Part shown: piece after piece, positions 40,480 to 51,140 of the stretch
Position numbering within the stretch: the stretch's first letter is position 1
Layout of the letters: each line of letters begins with the position of its first letter
From: Cranoglanis bouderius
Lineage: Eukaryota; Chordata; Actinopteri; Siluriformes; Cranoglanididae
Reading direction: 5' to 3'
NCBI GenBank assembly: GCA_023630585.1
Contig: CM042546.1
Location: forward strand, 16,466,810-16,530,809
DNA length: 64,000 nucleotides
Made by a program: the position numbers and the translations under genes
The notes under the pieces: model-generated
What the model saw: only the letters and a program-made list of their open reading frames with translations
Told to the model about the DNA's origin: nothing
Database searches by the model: none

Positions 40480-40880
40480 TGTGAGCCTGTGCCCACTGTA
40501 GCCTCAGAGTCCTGTTCTTGCTTGAGAGCAGTGGACCCCAATGTGGTTTCTGGCTGTTGTACCCCATCCACTTAAAGATTTGATGTGTTGTGCATTCTGA
40601 GACTTTTTATTTTCACCACAGTTATATAAAAAAAATAATAAATAAAATTAAAAAAGGTGATATGAGTCACTGTAGCCTTCCTGTCAGCTTGAACCAGTAT
40701 TTTTGCACCATTCTATACAAACTGTATCGACAGTGCATGAAAATCCCAGGAGAGCAGCAGTTTCTGAAATGCTCAAACCAACCCATCCGGCACCAACAAA
40801 AGTCAATGAGGACACATTTACTTTTTCCCCATTTTCATGTTTCATTAACTGAAAATGAACATTAACTGAAGTTCTTGACT
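40480..40880 (+). mobile_element. fragment of a dispersed DNA-type repeat
   Basis: TTTTTGCACCATTCTATACA, AGTGCATGAAAATCCCAGGA, GAGCAGCAGTTTCTGAAATG and CTCAAACCAACCCATC match the conserved core of a repeat common in ray-finned fish. The ends are decayed. Confidence 0.55.
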
Positions 40881-41002
40881 TGTATCTGTATGATGTTATG
40901 TATTGTGGTGCTGGTTGGATAATTGCATGAATGAGCAGAGGTACAGGTGTTCAGGTGAGCACAGGTTGTTTATCTGTATCTATACATACACAAACATACT
41001 TT

Positions 41003-41008
<6 letters not shown>

Positions 41009-41042
<34 letters not shown>
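41009..41042. repeat. GA microsatellite
   Basis: (GA)n of about 16 units just upstream of the LINE fragment. Confidence 0.95.
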
Positions 41043-41046
<4 letters not shown>

Positions 41047-41084
41047 CACATTCCTGGAAAGTTGCCAAAACAAACGAGCTTGTC

Positions 41085-41583
41085 TGTCTCCTGTCGCATT
41101 AAATTCAAACTTCTGCTCCTCACCTTCAAAGCCTTAAATGGTCTAGCACCCCAATATCTTTGTGACTTACTGCACATTTACACACCAACACGCTTCCTTC
41201 GCTCATCAAACCTAGGTCTTCTCTGTGTCCCTAAGTTCCATCTCTCCACTGCTGGTGGCCGATCTTTCAGCGTAGCTGCCCCTAAGTTATGGAACTCACT
41301 CCCCCAAAATCTCCAGAACATATCCTCCATTTCCTTGTTTAAATCACAGTTAAAATTCTTTCTCTTCTCCCAACACTATCTCTCTACTTCTGATGCCTGA
41401 CCTTCTGGAATTTCTTTGTCTATATATTCAATTGTTGTGTGTTCCTTGATTGTAAAGTGTCCTTACTTCTGTTGTCTGACTTTCTGAATTTCTCTCTCTG
41501 TATGTTCAATTGCTGTTGTTTCTGATTGTAAAGTGTCCTTGAGCTATGGAAAGGCGCTATATAAATAAAACGTATTATTATTG

Positions 41584-41648
<65 letters not shown>

Positions 41649-41655
41649 TCCAATG
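41085..41655 (+). mobile_element. L2-like LINE 3' end, fairly young
   Basis: An open frame reads RIKFKLLLLTFKALNGLAPQ, YLCDLLHIYTPTRFLRSSNL, GLLCVPKFHLSTAGGRSFSV and AAPKLWNSLPQNLQNISSIS. This is the C-terminus of L2/CR1-clade reverse transcriptase ORFs, ending at TGA 41,398-41,400. A 3' UTR with GGAAAGGCGCTATATAAAT and an (ATT)n tail at 41,576-41,647 follows. It is 5'-truncated, as is usual for LINEs, but the frame is uninterrupted here. Confidence 0.8.
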
Positions 41656-42366
41656 AGGAAGCAGTAGTCGGCTTTTAAATAATAACGAATGACATGCAAG
41701 TAAAAATGTCATTGTTCTCTGGTTCACATGGCGATAAAGTAATTTGACAAAAAGAGCATGTGTATTGAGTGGTAAAAAATGGTGGGGGTTGGGGGGAATC
41801 CAACATGGTCAAAACCTCATTCATCTTCAGTAACTGATTTTTCCTGGTTCGGGTCGCGGTTGGCCAAAAGTTCTCAAACGAAAAATGACAAACAAAAGGT
41901 GGAACTATTACTTGTGTGACAGAGTTGGAATTTTGTTATTGACAAAATGTGATTTTCACCAAAATTATTTTATTTAAGCACCATGCTGTAAAAAGGTATT
42001 TTTGTAAAACATTATAGGGAGTTATACTTACTTCACAGCAGACCAGTATCTCCCTCCGGTCTTTCCTTACATCCATTAGATGAGTGTGGGCTCTAAGATG
42101 GGATGGTATGTAGTTCTCCCATGCCATTTCATTTATTTTGAAAATTTTGTATGAATTAGACTATTTTGAGCCCAAACGCAAGTATACTACACTTGTAGCA
42201 CACACAAATGTATAATGTGAGATTTACTGAGTAGTTTCAGCTCATAACTGTAATTTTGTCATGCCACGTTGTGCTTTAGCTGTTAAACCCAAAGGACGTG
42301 TCTTGTTGGTTTCCATAACATGAAGGTCTATTCTTTTATTTATTCCTTATTTATTCATTTTGCAGA
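41656..42366. other. intergenic, no supported gene
   Basis: No recognised repeat ends. A block near 42,070-42,095 (GATGAGTGTGGGCTCTAAGA) is related to 43,996-44,020 (GATGAGCATGAGCTCTAAGA). Confidence 0.5.
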
Positions 42367-42429
42367 GTGTCAAGTCTGCAGTCATCATTTCACTAAGAAA
42401 AGACTTATGCATTTTAAAATGTCATCCAG
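42367..42429 (+). other. exon-like 63-bp segment with Cys-x2-Cys motif
   Basis: Flanked by ttttgcag and gtatgt. It reads (E)CQVCSHHFTKKRLMHFKM followed by SS. A related, unspliced-looking copy reads ECEICSCHFTKKRFMHFEM at 44,029-44,085. The spacing CxxCxxxF resembles C2H2 fingers but lacks the canonical histidine spacing. The gene, if any, is unknown. Confidence 0.3.
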
Positions 42430-42436
42430 GTATGTA

Positions 42437-43832
42437 CAGTGGGGGAAAAAAGTATTTGATCCCCTGCTGATTTTGTACGTTTGCCCACTGACAAAGAAAT
42501 GATCAGTCTATAATTTTAATGGTAGGTATATTTTAACAATGAGAGACAGAATAACAACAAAAAAAATCCAGAAAAACACATTTCAAAAAAGATATGAATT
42601 GATTTGCATTTTAATGAGTGAAATAAGTATTTGACCCCTTCGACTAAGTACTTGGTGGCAAAACCCTTGTTGACACTCACAGAGGTCAGACGTTTCTTGT
42701 AGTTGGCCACCAGGTTTGCACACATCTCAGGAGGGATTTTGTCCCACTCCTCTTTGCAGATCCTCTCCAAGTCATTAAGGTCATTTTCAATGCCCTGGCT
42801 GAGGGAAGGAGGTTCTCACCCACGATTTGACGGTACATGGCCCCGTCCATCATTCCTTTGATACGGTGCAGTTGTCCTGTGCCCTTAGCAGAAAAACACC
42901 CCCAAAGCATAATGTTCCCACCTCCATGTTTGATGGTGGGGATGGTGTTATGACTTGGGGTCATAGGCAGCATTCCTCCTCCTCCAAACACGGCGAGTTG
43001 AGTTGATGCCAAAGAGATCTGACCACAACTGACCACAACACTTTCACCCAGTTCTCCTCTGAATCATTCAGGCAAACTTCAGACAGGTCTGTACATGTGC
43101 TTTCTTGAGCGGGGGACCTTGCGGGCGCTGCAGGATTTCTGTCCTTCACGGCGTAGTGTGTTACCAATTGTTTTCTTGGTGACTATGGTTCCAGCTGCCT
43201 TGAGATCATTAACAAGATCTTCCCGTGTAGTTCTGGGCTGATTCCTCACCGTTCTCATGATCATTGAAATTCCACGAGGTGAGATCTTGCATGGAGCCCC
43301 AGACCGAGGGAGACTGACAGTTTCTTCCATTTGCAAATAATCGCACCAACTGTTGTCGCCTTCTCACCAAGCTGCTTGGCGATGGTCTTGTAGCCCATTC
43401 CAGCCTTGTGTAGGTCTACAATCTTGTCCCTGACATCCTTGCACAGTGCTTTGGTTTTGGCCATGGTGGAAAGTTTGGAATCTGATTGATTGATTGCTTC
43501 TGTGGACAGGTGTCTTTTATACAGGTAACAAACTGAGATTAGGAGCACTCCCTTTAAGAGAGTGCTCCTAATCTCAGCTCATTACCTGTGTAAAAGACAC
43601 CTGGGAGCCAGAAATCTTGCTGATTGATAGGGGATCAAATACTTATTTCCATCATTAAAATGCAAATCAATTTATAACTTTTTTGAAATGCGTTTTTCTA
43701 GATTTTTTTTGTTGTTATTCTGTCTCTCACTGTTAAAATACACCTACCATTAAAATTATAGACTGATCATTTCTTTGTCAGTGGGCAAACGTACAAAATC
43801 AGCAGGGGATCAAATACTTTTTTCCCCCACTG
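42437..43832 (-). mobile_element. Tc1-like deletion derivative, copy 1
   Basis: Ends CAGTGGGGGAAAAAAGTATT and its inverse (ending CCCCCACTG) are flanked by TA. TIRs are about 210 bp. On the minus strand the transposase begins [20 protein letters not shown], runs with frame breaks through [20 protein letters not shown] to [12 protein letters not shown]. It then jumps near 42,785-42,800 to [20 protein letters not shown]. This removes the segment with the second catalytic Asp and the Glu. Confidence 0.92.
43509..43602. repeat. Tc1 leader palindrome, copy 2
   Basis: The same inverted repeat as at 10,861-10,953 with a few mismatches between arms (CAAACTGAG against CTCAGCTCA, GTGTAAAAG against CTTTTATAC). 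Confidence 0.9.
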
Positions 43833-44135
43833 TAGCTCCATATTCTGTTTATTTAAAACCTTTAAGCTGTTTTATATGAAATGTTTTGCTTTGCTATGAT
43901 CCTTTTTTTTCTTATTACAATAAAACAATGTTGGAACATTTATAGCTTGTGTAAAACTTTATGATCATGTACTTTGTAACGCCACACCTCTGTTGGATGA
44001 GCATGAGCTCTAAGATGAATGAGTGTGAAATCTGCAGTTGTCATTTCACAAAGAAAAGATTTATGCATTTTGAAATGTCTTCCAGTCTTCCGGAATAAAT
44101 GGATCAGAAAGTGAGTCCTGTATCCAACTGAGTCT

Positions 44136-44699
44136 GTGGATGAACAGCCATGGTTACATGTGCGTCGTCGACGCCAAGGATTCCTAGCTAAAATGTTTGT
44201 TAAATACTGTTCTGACCCAGTACTTGCTTATGTTTACAAATGCAAGCCCAGTCATGAGTGGAGTGCAAAACAGGTTCAGGGAAGGTTTGATGAATATAAG
44301 GGTGAGAAGAGATCCTTAACTAACATACCAGGTCAAGTACATTTAACGTACCGTAAGACCGCTGTGGCTTGTAAAGAAAGCTGTAAGGACAAGCTTAGTG
44401 AGCAAAAAGCAGAAACATGTAGTGAAACCATTGTTGTGTTATCACAACAGTACCACAGTCAAAACTATGTAATGGTGAATCGTATGATCATAATGGGCAC
44501 ACTTATCATTCTTGTAGTAAAGTTGAGTGTAATTGTTTGGGTAATTCAAACCAAACAGAAATTTTCTGCCAGATTTAGAAAACGTTTGGAAACACTGATC
44601 TTCTTCATACATGCATCCCATACAGCTGGGAGCACGAAACAAATGACTGAGGTAAAGTCTAAAAAAAACAGAACTGAAAGTTATTTTCACTTGAAATGA
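44136..44699 (+). CDS. unidentified 187-codon ORF
   Basis: I do not recognise this ORF. It reads MDEQPWLHVRRRRQGFLAKM at the start, has a basic middle with paired cysteines (CKESCKDK), and a hydrophobic stretch IIMGTLIILVVKLSVIVWVI at about residues 117-136 that could be one membrane segment, then a basic tail. The frame is open upstream of the ATG to about 44,121. No polyadenylation or splice evidence was established, and it lies among repeats. It may be a lineage gene fragment, an exon of a gene starting near 42.3 kb, or chance. Codon use looks ordinary. Confidence 0.35.
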   Translation: MDEQPWLHVRRRRQGFLAKMFVKYCSDPVLAYVYKCKPSHEWSAKQVQGRFDEYKGEKRSLTNIPGQVHLTYRKTAVACKESCKDKLSEQKAETCSETIVVLSQQYHSQNYVMVNRMIIMGTLIILVVKLSVIVWVIQTKQKFSARFRKRLETLIFFIHASHTAGSTKQMTEVKSKKNRTESYFHLK

Positions 44700-44849
44700 A
44701 TGATGAGGATAAAGGCTAAAAGGCATAAGTGGACTTTTTTTTGTTTTTGTTTTTTTGTTTTGTTTTTTTACTCACGTCTATGCCAATAAAAAATATGCAA
44801 TAATATATAATAAATAATAATAAGTGAGCACTAAATCTTCTGTCAGTCT

Positions 44850-44960
44850 CTCATTCTTATTGAACTAGCACGAGGATGTGTTTTTGATAGAGACTATAAA
44901 GCACTTTTATGAGTCACTCTAGATAAGGACATCTGCTACATGCTGTAAACGCAATAATTT
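44850..44960 (+). repeat. L2-type 3' tail fragment
   Basis: GAACTAGCACGAGGATGTGT, TTGATAGAGACTATAAAGCA, then GAGTCACTCTAGATAAGGAC and CATGCTGTAAA, the fullest copy in the window of this tail. Confidence 0.6.
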
Positions 44961-45189
44961 AAACTTGAGAGTATATTCTATATATAAAAGTGCAGTAATC
45001 CATGCAAATGATATGATTTAAAGTTGATCAACTTGAAGTTTACATTAGTTAGTCTTCTGATGTGTAAATGTCCACACATTCAGGAGCATGAGCAGAATAT
45101 TTTTTCTGAATTAACAGGATTTTCATGAATACCTAATTTCTTATACGAATGATTTACAAATAAATCTGTTCATATCCAGCTTCAGAGTG

Positions 45190-46235
45190 TGAGAAATTTC
45201 TATCTTTTCGCTGGCTCAGTGGTGACATCCCTGAAAAAGTTGGCACCATTAGATGCAACAAAGCTGTCATGCTGGCTCCTGGCAATGAACACTTGGTGTG
45301 GGCTAACCTGCCAGGCAATACTGCAATTTCTCAAGGCAGCACTGTCATTACAGATACTACCTCCTCATTTTCAGATCCCAGGGACTTAATGGTTATTTGA
45401 ATAGTCAAGCCTGGGGTGATAGATGGATTTCACTCTAAGTGCTAAACATGTCTGCCAGTCCCATCACAGTGTGGAGAAATTTCTAAACTCACTTTAAGAA
45501 GTTTTCCAAGAAGTTTTCACTTGCTTGGCAGTGGAGGACATGGAGACTTCTGAATCAATATGTACCAGAATCCTAGTCTCAAGCTATCAGCAGATGACTG
45601 CAACTGTCCTTGGTGCGTCAACATCTCACAGTAATATGGCTATAGATGTGAAGGAACGATTGAGGCAAAATGGCAGAACTGGTAATAAAGCATGAGGATA
45701 TATTCTCATGTCATCATCTTGATTGTGGAGAAGATAAGGGGTTTGTCCACAGAATCCACCTGGTGGATAAGAAGCCATTCTGGGTACCATTTCACAGAGA
45801 CCACCTGCTAAATATCAAAAGCTATAATCAGAAATTCCACCTGTGAATATGCCTCATCACTTGTGCTTCCTTGGGGGGAAAAAGTGGTAAATTAAGGGTA
45901 TGCACTGACATCTGTTGGCTGAACAAACAGTGCAAGATGCTCATCCTCTGCCTCATCAGGCCGACTGCTAGATGCCATTGGAGGGAATGTGGTTTTCAGT
46001 ACTATGGACCTCACAACTGCCTTTTACAGCATGCCTCTTCATGAAGATTACAAGAAAATACTCTGCATTCACAACACTGATGGGTCTATATGAATATAAT
46101 CATTTCTTTCAAGGGTTTTGCAATAGTCCTGGTAGCTTCATGAGCTCATGACAAGTATATTCAGTGACCAGAACTTCCTTAGTCTCCTACTTGGATGACC
46201 TTTTAGTTTTTGCACCAACAGAAGCACAGGCTTTG
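45190..46235 (+). pseudogene. Ty3/gypsy retrotransposon Pol relic, 5' part
   Basis: Shifting frames give MLAPGNEHLVWANLPGNTAI, a post-protease linker typical of fish gypsy elements. At 45.69-45.84 kb come SCHHLDCGEDKG, VHRIHLVDKKPFWVPF. At 45.90-46.08 kb there are remains of the reverse transcriptase (MPLHEDYKKILCIHNTDG). At about 46,175-46,230 SYLDDLLVFAPTEAQALE contains the YLDD catalytic motif. Many stops and frameshifts; no LTRs found. Confidence 0.75.
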
Positions 46236-46892
46236 GAAAGTTCTTCTGCTCTCTGGACCTGACTGATCCATGGTGATTCACTACTTCTGGTTGGAGTTCT
46301 CATCACCTGAAATCACTCAGTGCTGCTGAGGATGGCCCCACATGGACAGCCTGAAGATTAATGAGATTACTGTGGAAGGTACCACATAGAAACCATAACA
46401 ATATCTGTGGATGTTCTTCCTTATATAGCTTTAGGACTGCAATTGCAGTTGCTTGAGTTTTGTACTCAAGTCTCCATCACTGAACAGCTGATAACTTAGA
46501 CTTCAAGTTAAGATTATAATGAATTCAGAAATGACTCTGATGCTTATATTCATAAGGTGCTCATAAGTTCATAAGTTCCTGTTTATACAATTGCACCTTT
46601 TGATTATATAGTATACAGTTATAGAAGGGAAATTATTTACAATCATACTATCCAGTATCACCCAGATGAGGATGGGTTCCTTTTGAGTCTGGTTCCTCTC
46701 AAGGTTTCATCCTCATATCATCTCAGGGAGTTTTTCCTTGCCATCATCACCTTTGGCTTGCTCATTAGGGTTAATTTTATAAATTTAAAACTTATATCCG
46801 GAATTTATATATTTCTGTAAAGCTGTTATGTGACACTGTCCATTGTTAAAAGTGCAATACAAATCAAATTGAATTGAATTAAATGTTTACAG
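46236..46892 (+). mobile_element. insertion with common fish retroposon tail
   Basis: The segment splits the gypsy relic. It contains AGATGAGGATGGGTTCCTTT, GGTTCCTCTCAAGGTTTCAT, GGGAGTTTTTCCTTGCCATC, TCATTAGGGTTAATTT and the tail TGTCCATTGTTAAAAGTGCA, ATACAAATCAAATTGAATTG. A short related tail lies at 49,345-49,400. Its 5' boundary is uncertain. Confidence 0.6.
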
Positions 46893-47375
46893 ATGGATTT
46901 TAGTCATCTATGTCTGCACAACTTAAAGTTAGTACCTAAAAAGTGGTCTGTCAAGTTCCTTGGCCATGTTGTAGATGATTCAGTGGTGTCTACAGAACCT
47001 AGGAAAGTAGAGGCTATTAGTCAGATGAGCACCAAAGACCTCATGGAGCCAAATGGCAGTACACCATTCAGACTCACAGTTGATCCTTCCTAGACATGGT
47101 TAACTATCAGCATTTCATCCCAAACTATTCTGCTACTGCTAGGTCCCTGTTTGTGTTGATAATTTACCAGAAACAAAAATGCCAAGGTAGTCTACACACA
47201 AAATGTGGCAATCAGTCAAGAAAGTTATTCCCCGCTGACTGGACAATGGCTCATCAACAGGTTTATGAAAAGCTAAAGTTGCCTCTGTTGCAGTGTTGTG
47301 CTTGCACATCCTGACTTCACAAAGCCTTTTATTCTGTCCACAGATGCTTCTCAATCCCAGATGCCACGTTTTAAC
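46893..47375 (+). pseudogene. Ty3/gypsy Pol relic, 3' part (RT end and RNase H start)
   Basis: Reads LKLVPKKWSVKFLGHVVDDS with VVSTEPRKVEAI, then YQHFIPNYSATARSL. A later frame gives the SxPxF(I)LSTDASQSQ-type RNase H start (TTATTCTGTCCACAGATGCT, CTCAATCCCAG). Frames are broken by stops at 47,090 and elsewhere. Confidence 0.75.
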
Positions 47376-47779
47376 ATTCTGGCTGATGGTTTGAGGTGTT
47401 GCTTCAGTATTTCTAGATAATCCAACTTACTCATTATGCCTCATTGTCACTTTCCTGAACTGAAGCAGTTTCTTTTCCAGCAAAACACTCCCACAACAAG
47501 ATGTTTAAGATGGTGTATTTTGAATGAAATACCTCACCCTTTTTCCTCCATACATAGCACTAATCATTATGGCCAAACAGTTATTTATTTATTATAGTTA
47601 TTTATAATTTATTTCATCTGACCAAAGAACACTCCTCCGAAAGGTTGGTGATCACATGAAAACTTCAGTTTGGCTTTTTATGTTAGTCTTAGAGTAGGAG
47701 CTTCTTTCAAACTCCTTTAATGGTGGATGTACCTGATGCTTCCAACTCCTTCACCAGTTCCTTTGCTGTTGTTCATTAG

Positions 47780-47782
<3 letters not shown>
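47376..47782 (-). mobile_element. Sleeping Beauty-type Tc1 fragment, part 1
   Basis: It resembles the transposase interior at 20.5-20.9 kb (ACTCCTCCGAAAGGTTGGTG compared with ACTCCTACAAAAGGCTGGTG; CATCTGACCAAAGAACACTC; CTAATCATTATGGCCAAACA). It is interrupted at 47,783 by a GATA repeat with a LINE tail and resumes at 48,286. Confidence 0.7.
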
Positions 47783-47821
<39 letters not shown>

Positions 47822-47822
47822 G

Positions 47823-47902
<80 letters not shown>
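47783..47902. repeat. GATA microsatellite
   Basis: About 29 GATA units with one GGTA interruption. Confidence 0.98.
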
Positions 47903-47903
<1 letters not shown>

Positions 47904-48285
47904 TGATTGATTGATTGATTACTTTATTAATCCCAGAGGGAAATTCAAATATTACAGCAGTAATCCAAAAGTAATGTTGAATGCTAGAGTATTCAGAATG
48001 ATCAAAATAAAAGTAAACATAAACATATTCAGTACAAAATTATAAAGTGGATATAAAGTGAATATAGCCTTATATACACAAGTCATCTGAGTGATGTGAA
48101 AGTGTCAGTGCAGTACTGGAGCATTAACCCTGGGGAAGATGAATGATTAGTGTAATGTATAGTGCAAGTGGTGTAAATTAGCAGGTATGGAACCACGGGG
48201 ATGCAGCAGAGTAACTGTGATGAACAGAGCATCCACAGTTGTTCAGTTGTTCAGTGCAATAATATAATGTGAGCTGCTGTAACAG
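47783..48285 (-). mobile_element. Rex1-like LINE 3' end with GATA tail
   Basis: (GATA)n at 47,783-47,902 and (GATT)n are followed by ACTTTATTAATCCCAGAGGG AAATTC. On the minus strand this is the 3' terminus of Rex1/CR1-like LINEs (AATTTCCCTCTGGGATTAAT, AAAGT, then tandem tetramers). It is inserted in an older Tc1 fragment. Confidence 0.65.
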
Positions 48286-48608
48286 GCTGCCACTAGCATG
48301 GTGCCATCTTGTGGCTATTTGTGCCTATTTCCTGAACAATGCATTGTCTGTGTGGTCCCAAGATTTTTATATTTCCATACAATTGTTTGTACAGATGCTT
48401 GTAGTACCTTCAGTTGTTTTTCTGGAGTTGTGGCTGAGTTGCTTGGATTTTCCCACAGAATTAATGGCAAAAAGCCACTGGCCCTAAAGGTAGGCCCTTA
48501 AATACAGCCACAGGTACATCCCCCAGTTAACTCCTAATTATGACAATTGGCTAATCAGAAGTGGCTTCTCAAAGTCATTATATAAATTTCGGGAATCTTC
48601 CACACTGT
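48286..48608 (-). mobile_element. Sleeping Beauty-type Tc1 fragment, part 2
   Basis: GTGCCTATTTCCTGAACAAT, TTTTTATATTTCCATACAAT, GTTTGTACAGATGCTTG and GGTAGGCCCTTAAATACAGC continue the transposase 5' region and leader interrupted at 47,783. Confidence 0.65.
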
Positions 48609-49345
48609 TTAAAGAGCCAGAGGCTGAGTCAATAACTTCAACTCTTTGTCATCTTCCTCAAACCATTTCTGAACAAGTTTGCAGTGTGGCAGGGCATTAT
48701 CCTGCTGAAAGAGGCCACTGCCATTAGGGAATACCGTAGCCAAGAAGGGGTGTACTGGGTCTGCAACAATGTTTAGATAGGTGGTACGTGTCAAAGTAAC
48801 ATCCACATGAATGCCAGGACCCAAGGTTTCCCAGCAGAACATTGCCCAGAGCATCACACTTCCTCCTCCGCCAGCTTGCCTTCTTCCCATATTGCATCCT
48901 GGTGCCATCTCTTCCCCAAGTAAGTAACGCACTCATCACTCACTCATCTTCTTCTTTTCCTTTCGGCTGTTCCCTTCAGGGGTCGCCACAGCGAATCATC
49001 TGCCTCCATCTAGCCCTATCCCCTGCATCCTCTTCTCTCAGACCGACTACCTTCATGTCCTCCTTCACTACATCCTCATCCATGTGATAAAAAATAAAAA
49101 GCTAATTCATCAGTCCAGGCCACCTTCTACCTTTGCTCCATGGTCCAGTTCTGATGCTCACGTGCCCACTGTAGACACTTGCGGCAGTGGACAGGGGTCA
49201 GCATGAGCACTCTGACTGGTTTGCAGTTACGCAGCCCCATACACAGCAAGCTGCGATGCACTGTGTTTTGACACCTTTCTATCATAGCCAGCATTAACTT
49301 TTTCAGCAATTTGTGGTACAGTAGCTCTTCTGCTGCTGCTTTGTG
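48609..49345 (-). mobile_element. Tc1-like fragment related to the 62.8-64 kb element
   Basis: The minus strand contains HKVVQ-like remnants: GPGIHVDVTLTRTTYLNIVA, NGSGLFQQDNALPHCKLVQK, EWARE-type WAREHQNWT near 49,150, and HRSLLCMGLRNCKPVRVLML. Both ends are lost. It is interrupted at about 48,935-49,085 by another repeat. Confidence 0.75.
48935..49085 (+). mobile_element. retroposon module nested in Tc1 fragment
   Basis: CTTTTCCTTTCGGCTGTTCC and CTTCAGGGGTCGCCACAGCG, then CCTCCTTCACTACATCCTC, form a module widespread at non-LTR 3' ends in fish. It replaces about 20 bases of the host Tc1. Confidence 0.55.
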
Positions 49346-49414
49346 AAAATGCCCATTGTTAAAAGGGCTACATAAATAAATTAAATTGAAAATATTTTTA
49401 TATCCTCACACGGT

Positions 49415-49760
49415 TTTTCATACCACTGCTATGCTGATGACACTAAGCTCAATCTCATAGACACTAAACACTTACATCTCAGCATCTGTCACTGCATGCA
49501 ACCTTCGGGTAGTCTTGGACTACCAACTATCCTTTTTGCCTCACATCACTACACTGACCCAGCCATGCAGGTTTTTCCTTCGCAATATCAGAAATATCTG
49601 GCCATTCCATTTTCTTCCCACAGGGGCCACTCAGGTGCTTGTTCAGTCCCTTGTCAATTTAGACTGGACTACTGCAAATCACAGTGGTGACCTTAGTCCC
49701 TGATGTAGTGAACTAGCATAAGAATGTTTTTTGATAGAGACTAAAAAGCACTTCTGTGCT
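49415..49760 (+). mobile_element. L2-like LINE fragment
   Basis: Frames read CNLRVVLDYQLSFLPHITTL, TQPCRFFLRNIRNIWPF and TGATQVLVQSLVNLDWT, the L2-type reverse transcriptase segment near VRNLGVTLDNQLSF. The family 3' tail (GATGTAGTGAACTAGCATAA) follows directly after an internal deletion. Confidence 0.7.
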
Positions 49761-49894
49761 TTTCTTGGATCCCAATGGATCCCTCTATCCTGGGAGTCTG
49801 GCTACTCAGTCCTTCCTGGCCATTATATTTGCCTATCCACACATTTATGCCTGTTGTGGTACTTTTTTTGCCTTGCAGTGGGGGTCTTCCTGCA

Positions 49895-50740
49895 CTGGTT
49901 ATAGATTCTTGGCCTTTTAGGTATGATCAAGTTGAGTACCTATTCTTATCACTTTAATGTGTCCTACCTGCTCTAGATGAGAACTTCACATCAAAGTTAT
50001 TTTTTATTTTCACTATTTTATTTGTCCGTGGGTCTCATTCTTTTTATTTACTTTCAGTAGCAATTGCCAAGGGTTAGAGTTGTGATAGAATACGGTTTGG
50101 CTATGTTTAGGGTTTGCTTTGTGTTAGGTTTTGGCTAGGGTTAATGTCTGAAATTATTATTCCTCCCTCTTTTATTGAGCAGAGCACAGCTTTTTGCTAA
50201 TTTGTTGTTTTTGCTAATTTGTTCCCTTCTTTTTGGTCTTTAATTAGTACTGTGTCTACCAATCCTATTGGATGAATCACGGTTTCATCTATCATTCCTA
50301 TTTTAGAAGATGTGGTTCCTGTGTTTGTCCATCTTATTGTAGAAGGTGTCTCCATCAATCTCTATTAGAGGAGGTATGGCTTCTGTGACTATCAGTTTTA
50401 ATAGAGGAGGCATGGCCTCTGTTTTCATCAAGCATATTGGAGGAGATGCGTCTATCAGTCCTATTATAGGAAGCATGGCTTCTGTACCTGAGTGCCACAG
50501 TAATCGGCTTAAAATTTTTCTGTCCTTTTAGAAAAGCTATCAAGGCTTTCAATGGGGAGAGGAGTAAACCAGCTCAAGCTACCTTTCCTTGGACCTGCTG
50601 GCAGGAGCAGCAATTTGATTAGGATTCCTTCACTGGGTAAAAGGTATTGGAGAGATCTATTAGGGTGGAATCTGGCTGACAGTCCTCCCCAGACAATCTT
50701 TTTGCCCCACTCTATATATAGTCCTCCAGAGCATGTGAGC
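49895..50740 (+). repeat. about 1-kb repeat unit, copy 1
   Basis: Shares ordered blocks with 51,900-52,858: TTGCCAAGGGTTAGAGTTGT, GTCTGAAATTATTAT, AGCAGAGCACA, a 36-bp minisatellite, CTTTCCTTGGACCTGCTGGC, ATTTGATTAGGATTCCTTCA and TATATATAGTCCTCC. No known element name comes to mind. Confidence 0.75.
50255..50495 (+). repeat. 36-bp minisatellite, array 1
   Basis: Degenerate units of the type GAGGTATGGCTTCTGTG and TCTATCAGTCCTATTGGAG. Spacing between ATGGCTTCT and ATGGCCTCT is exactly 36 bases (50,376 to 50,412). One frame gives a 12-residue period (GGMASVTISFNR). Confidence 0.8.
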
Positions 50741-50744
50741 AAAG

Positions 50745-51140
50745 TGAAGTAGTGTGACACTCCTCTCAATATTCCACTCTATGCGTGTGTGCTCTGCTCA
50801 ATCGCTCACAGCCCAAGAAAACGCTCCACTCATATACTGCTCAAGTTCGCTCAAATTCCGCTCTGACATGAATTCTCTGTAGTATACTTGTTTCTGTTTG
50901 TAATACATTGCTTGAATAAATTCCTCAATTACAGTAGTAGAGATAATAATAATGATGATGTTTGTAAGTGACATTTTGTTACAGGCTGTACCTTTTATTA
51001 ATTTTATTAATTTATTTAAATTTATTACAAATGTCTAGCTAGCCCCCTGGTAAACCTACAGTATATAAAAGGCAATAACTGAAAAATAATATTTGATATT
51101 TGTTATTTGTTATTGTACATTTACTGTACATTTTTAGTTT
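50745..51140. other. spacer between repeat copies
   Basis: Short palindromic-looking clusters of CGCTC motifs near 50,790-50,870, then AT-rich DNA. No gene seen. Confidence 0.5.

Noticed and set aside
41420..41653. Minus-strand isoleucine-rich ORF
   Set aside because: It is the translated ATT tail of the L2-like LINE.
42367..42429. Classical C2H2 zinc finger
   Set aside because: The CxxC and phenylalanine fit, but the histidine spacing does not, and no further fingers follow.
47783..47902. CRISPR-like or regulatory array
   Set aside because: It is a plain GATA microsatellite in a vertebrate genome, with no spacers.
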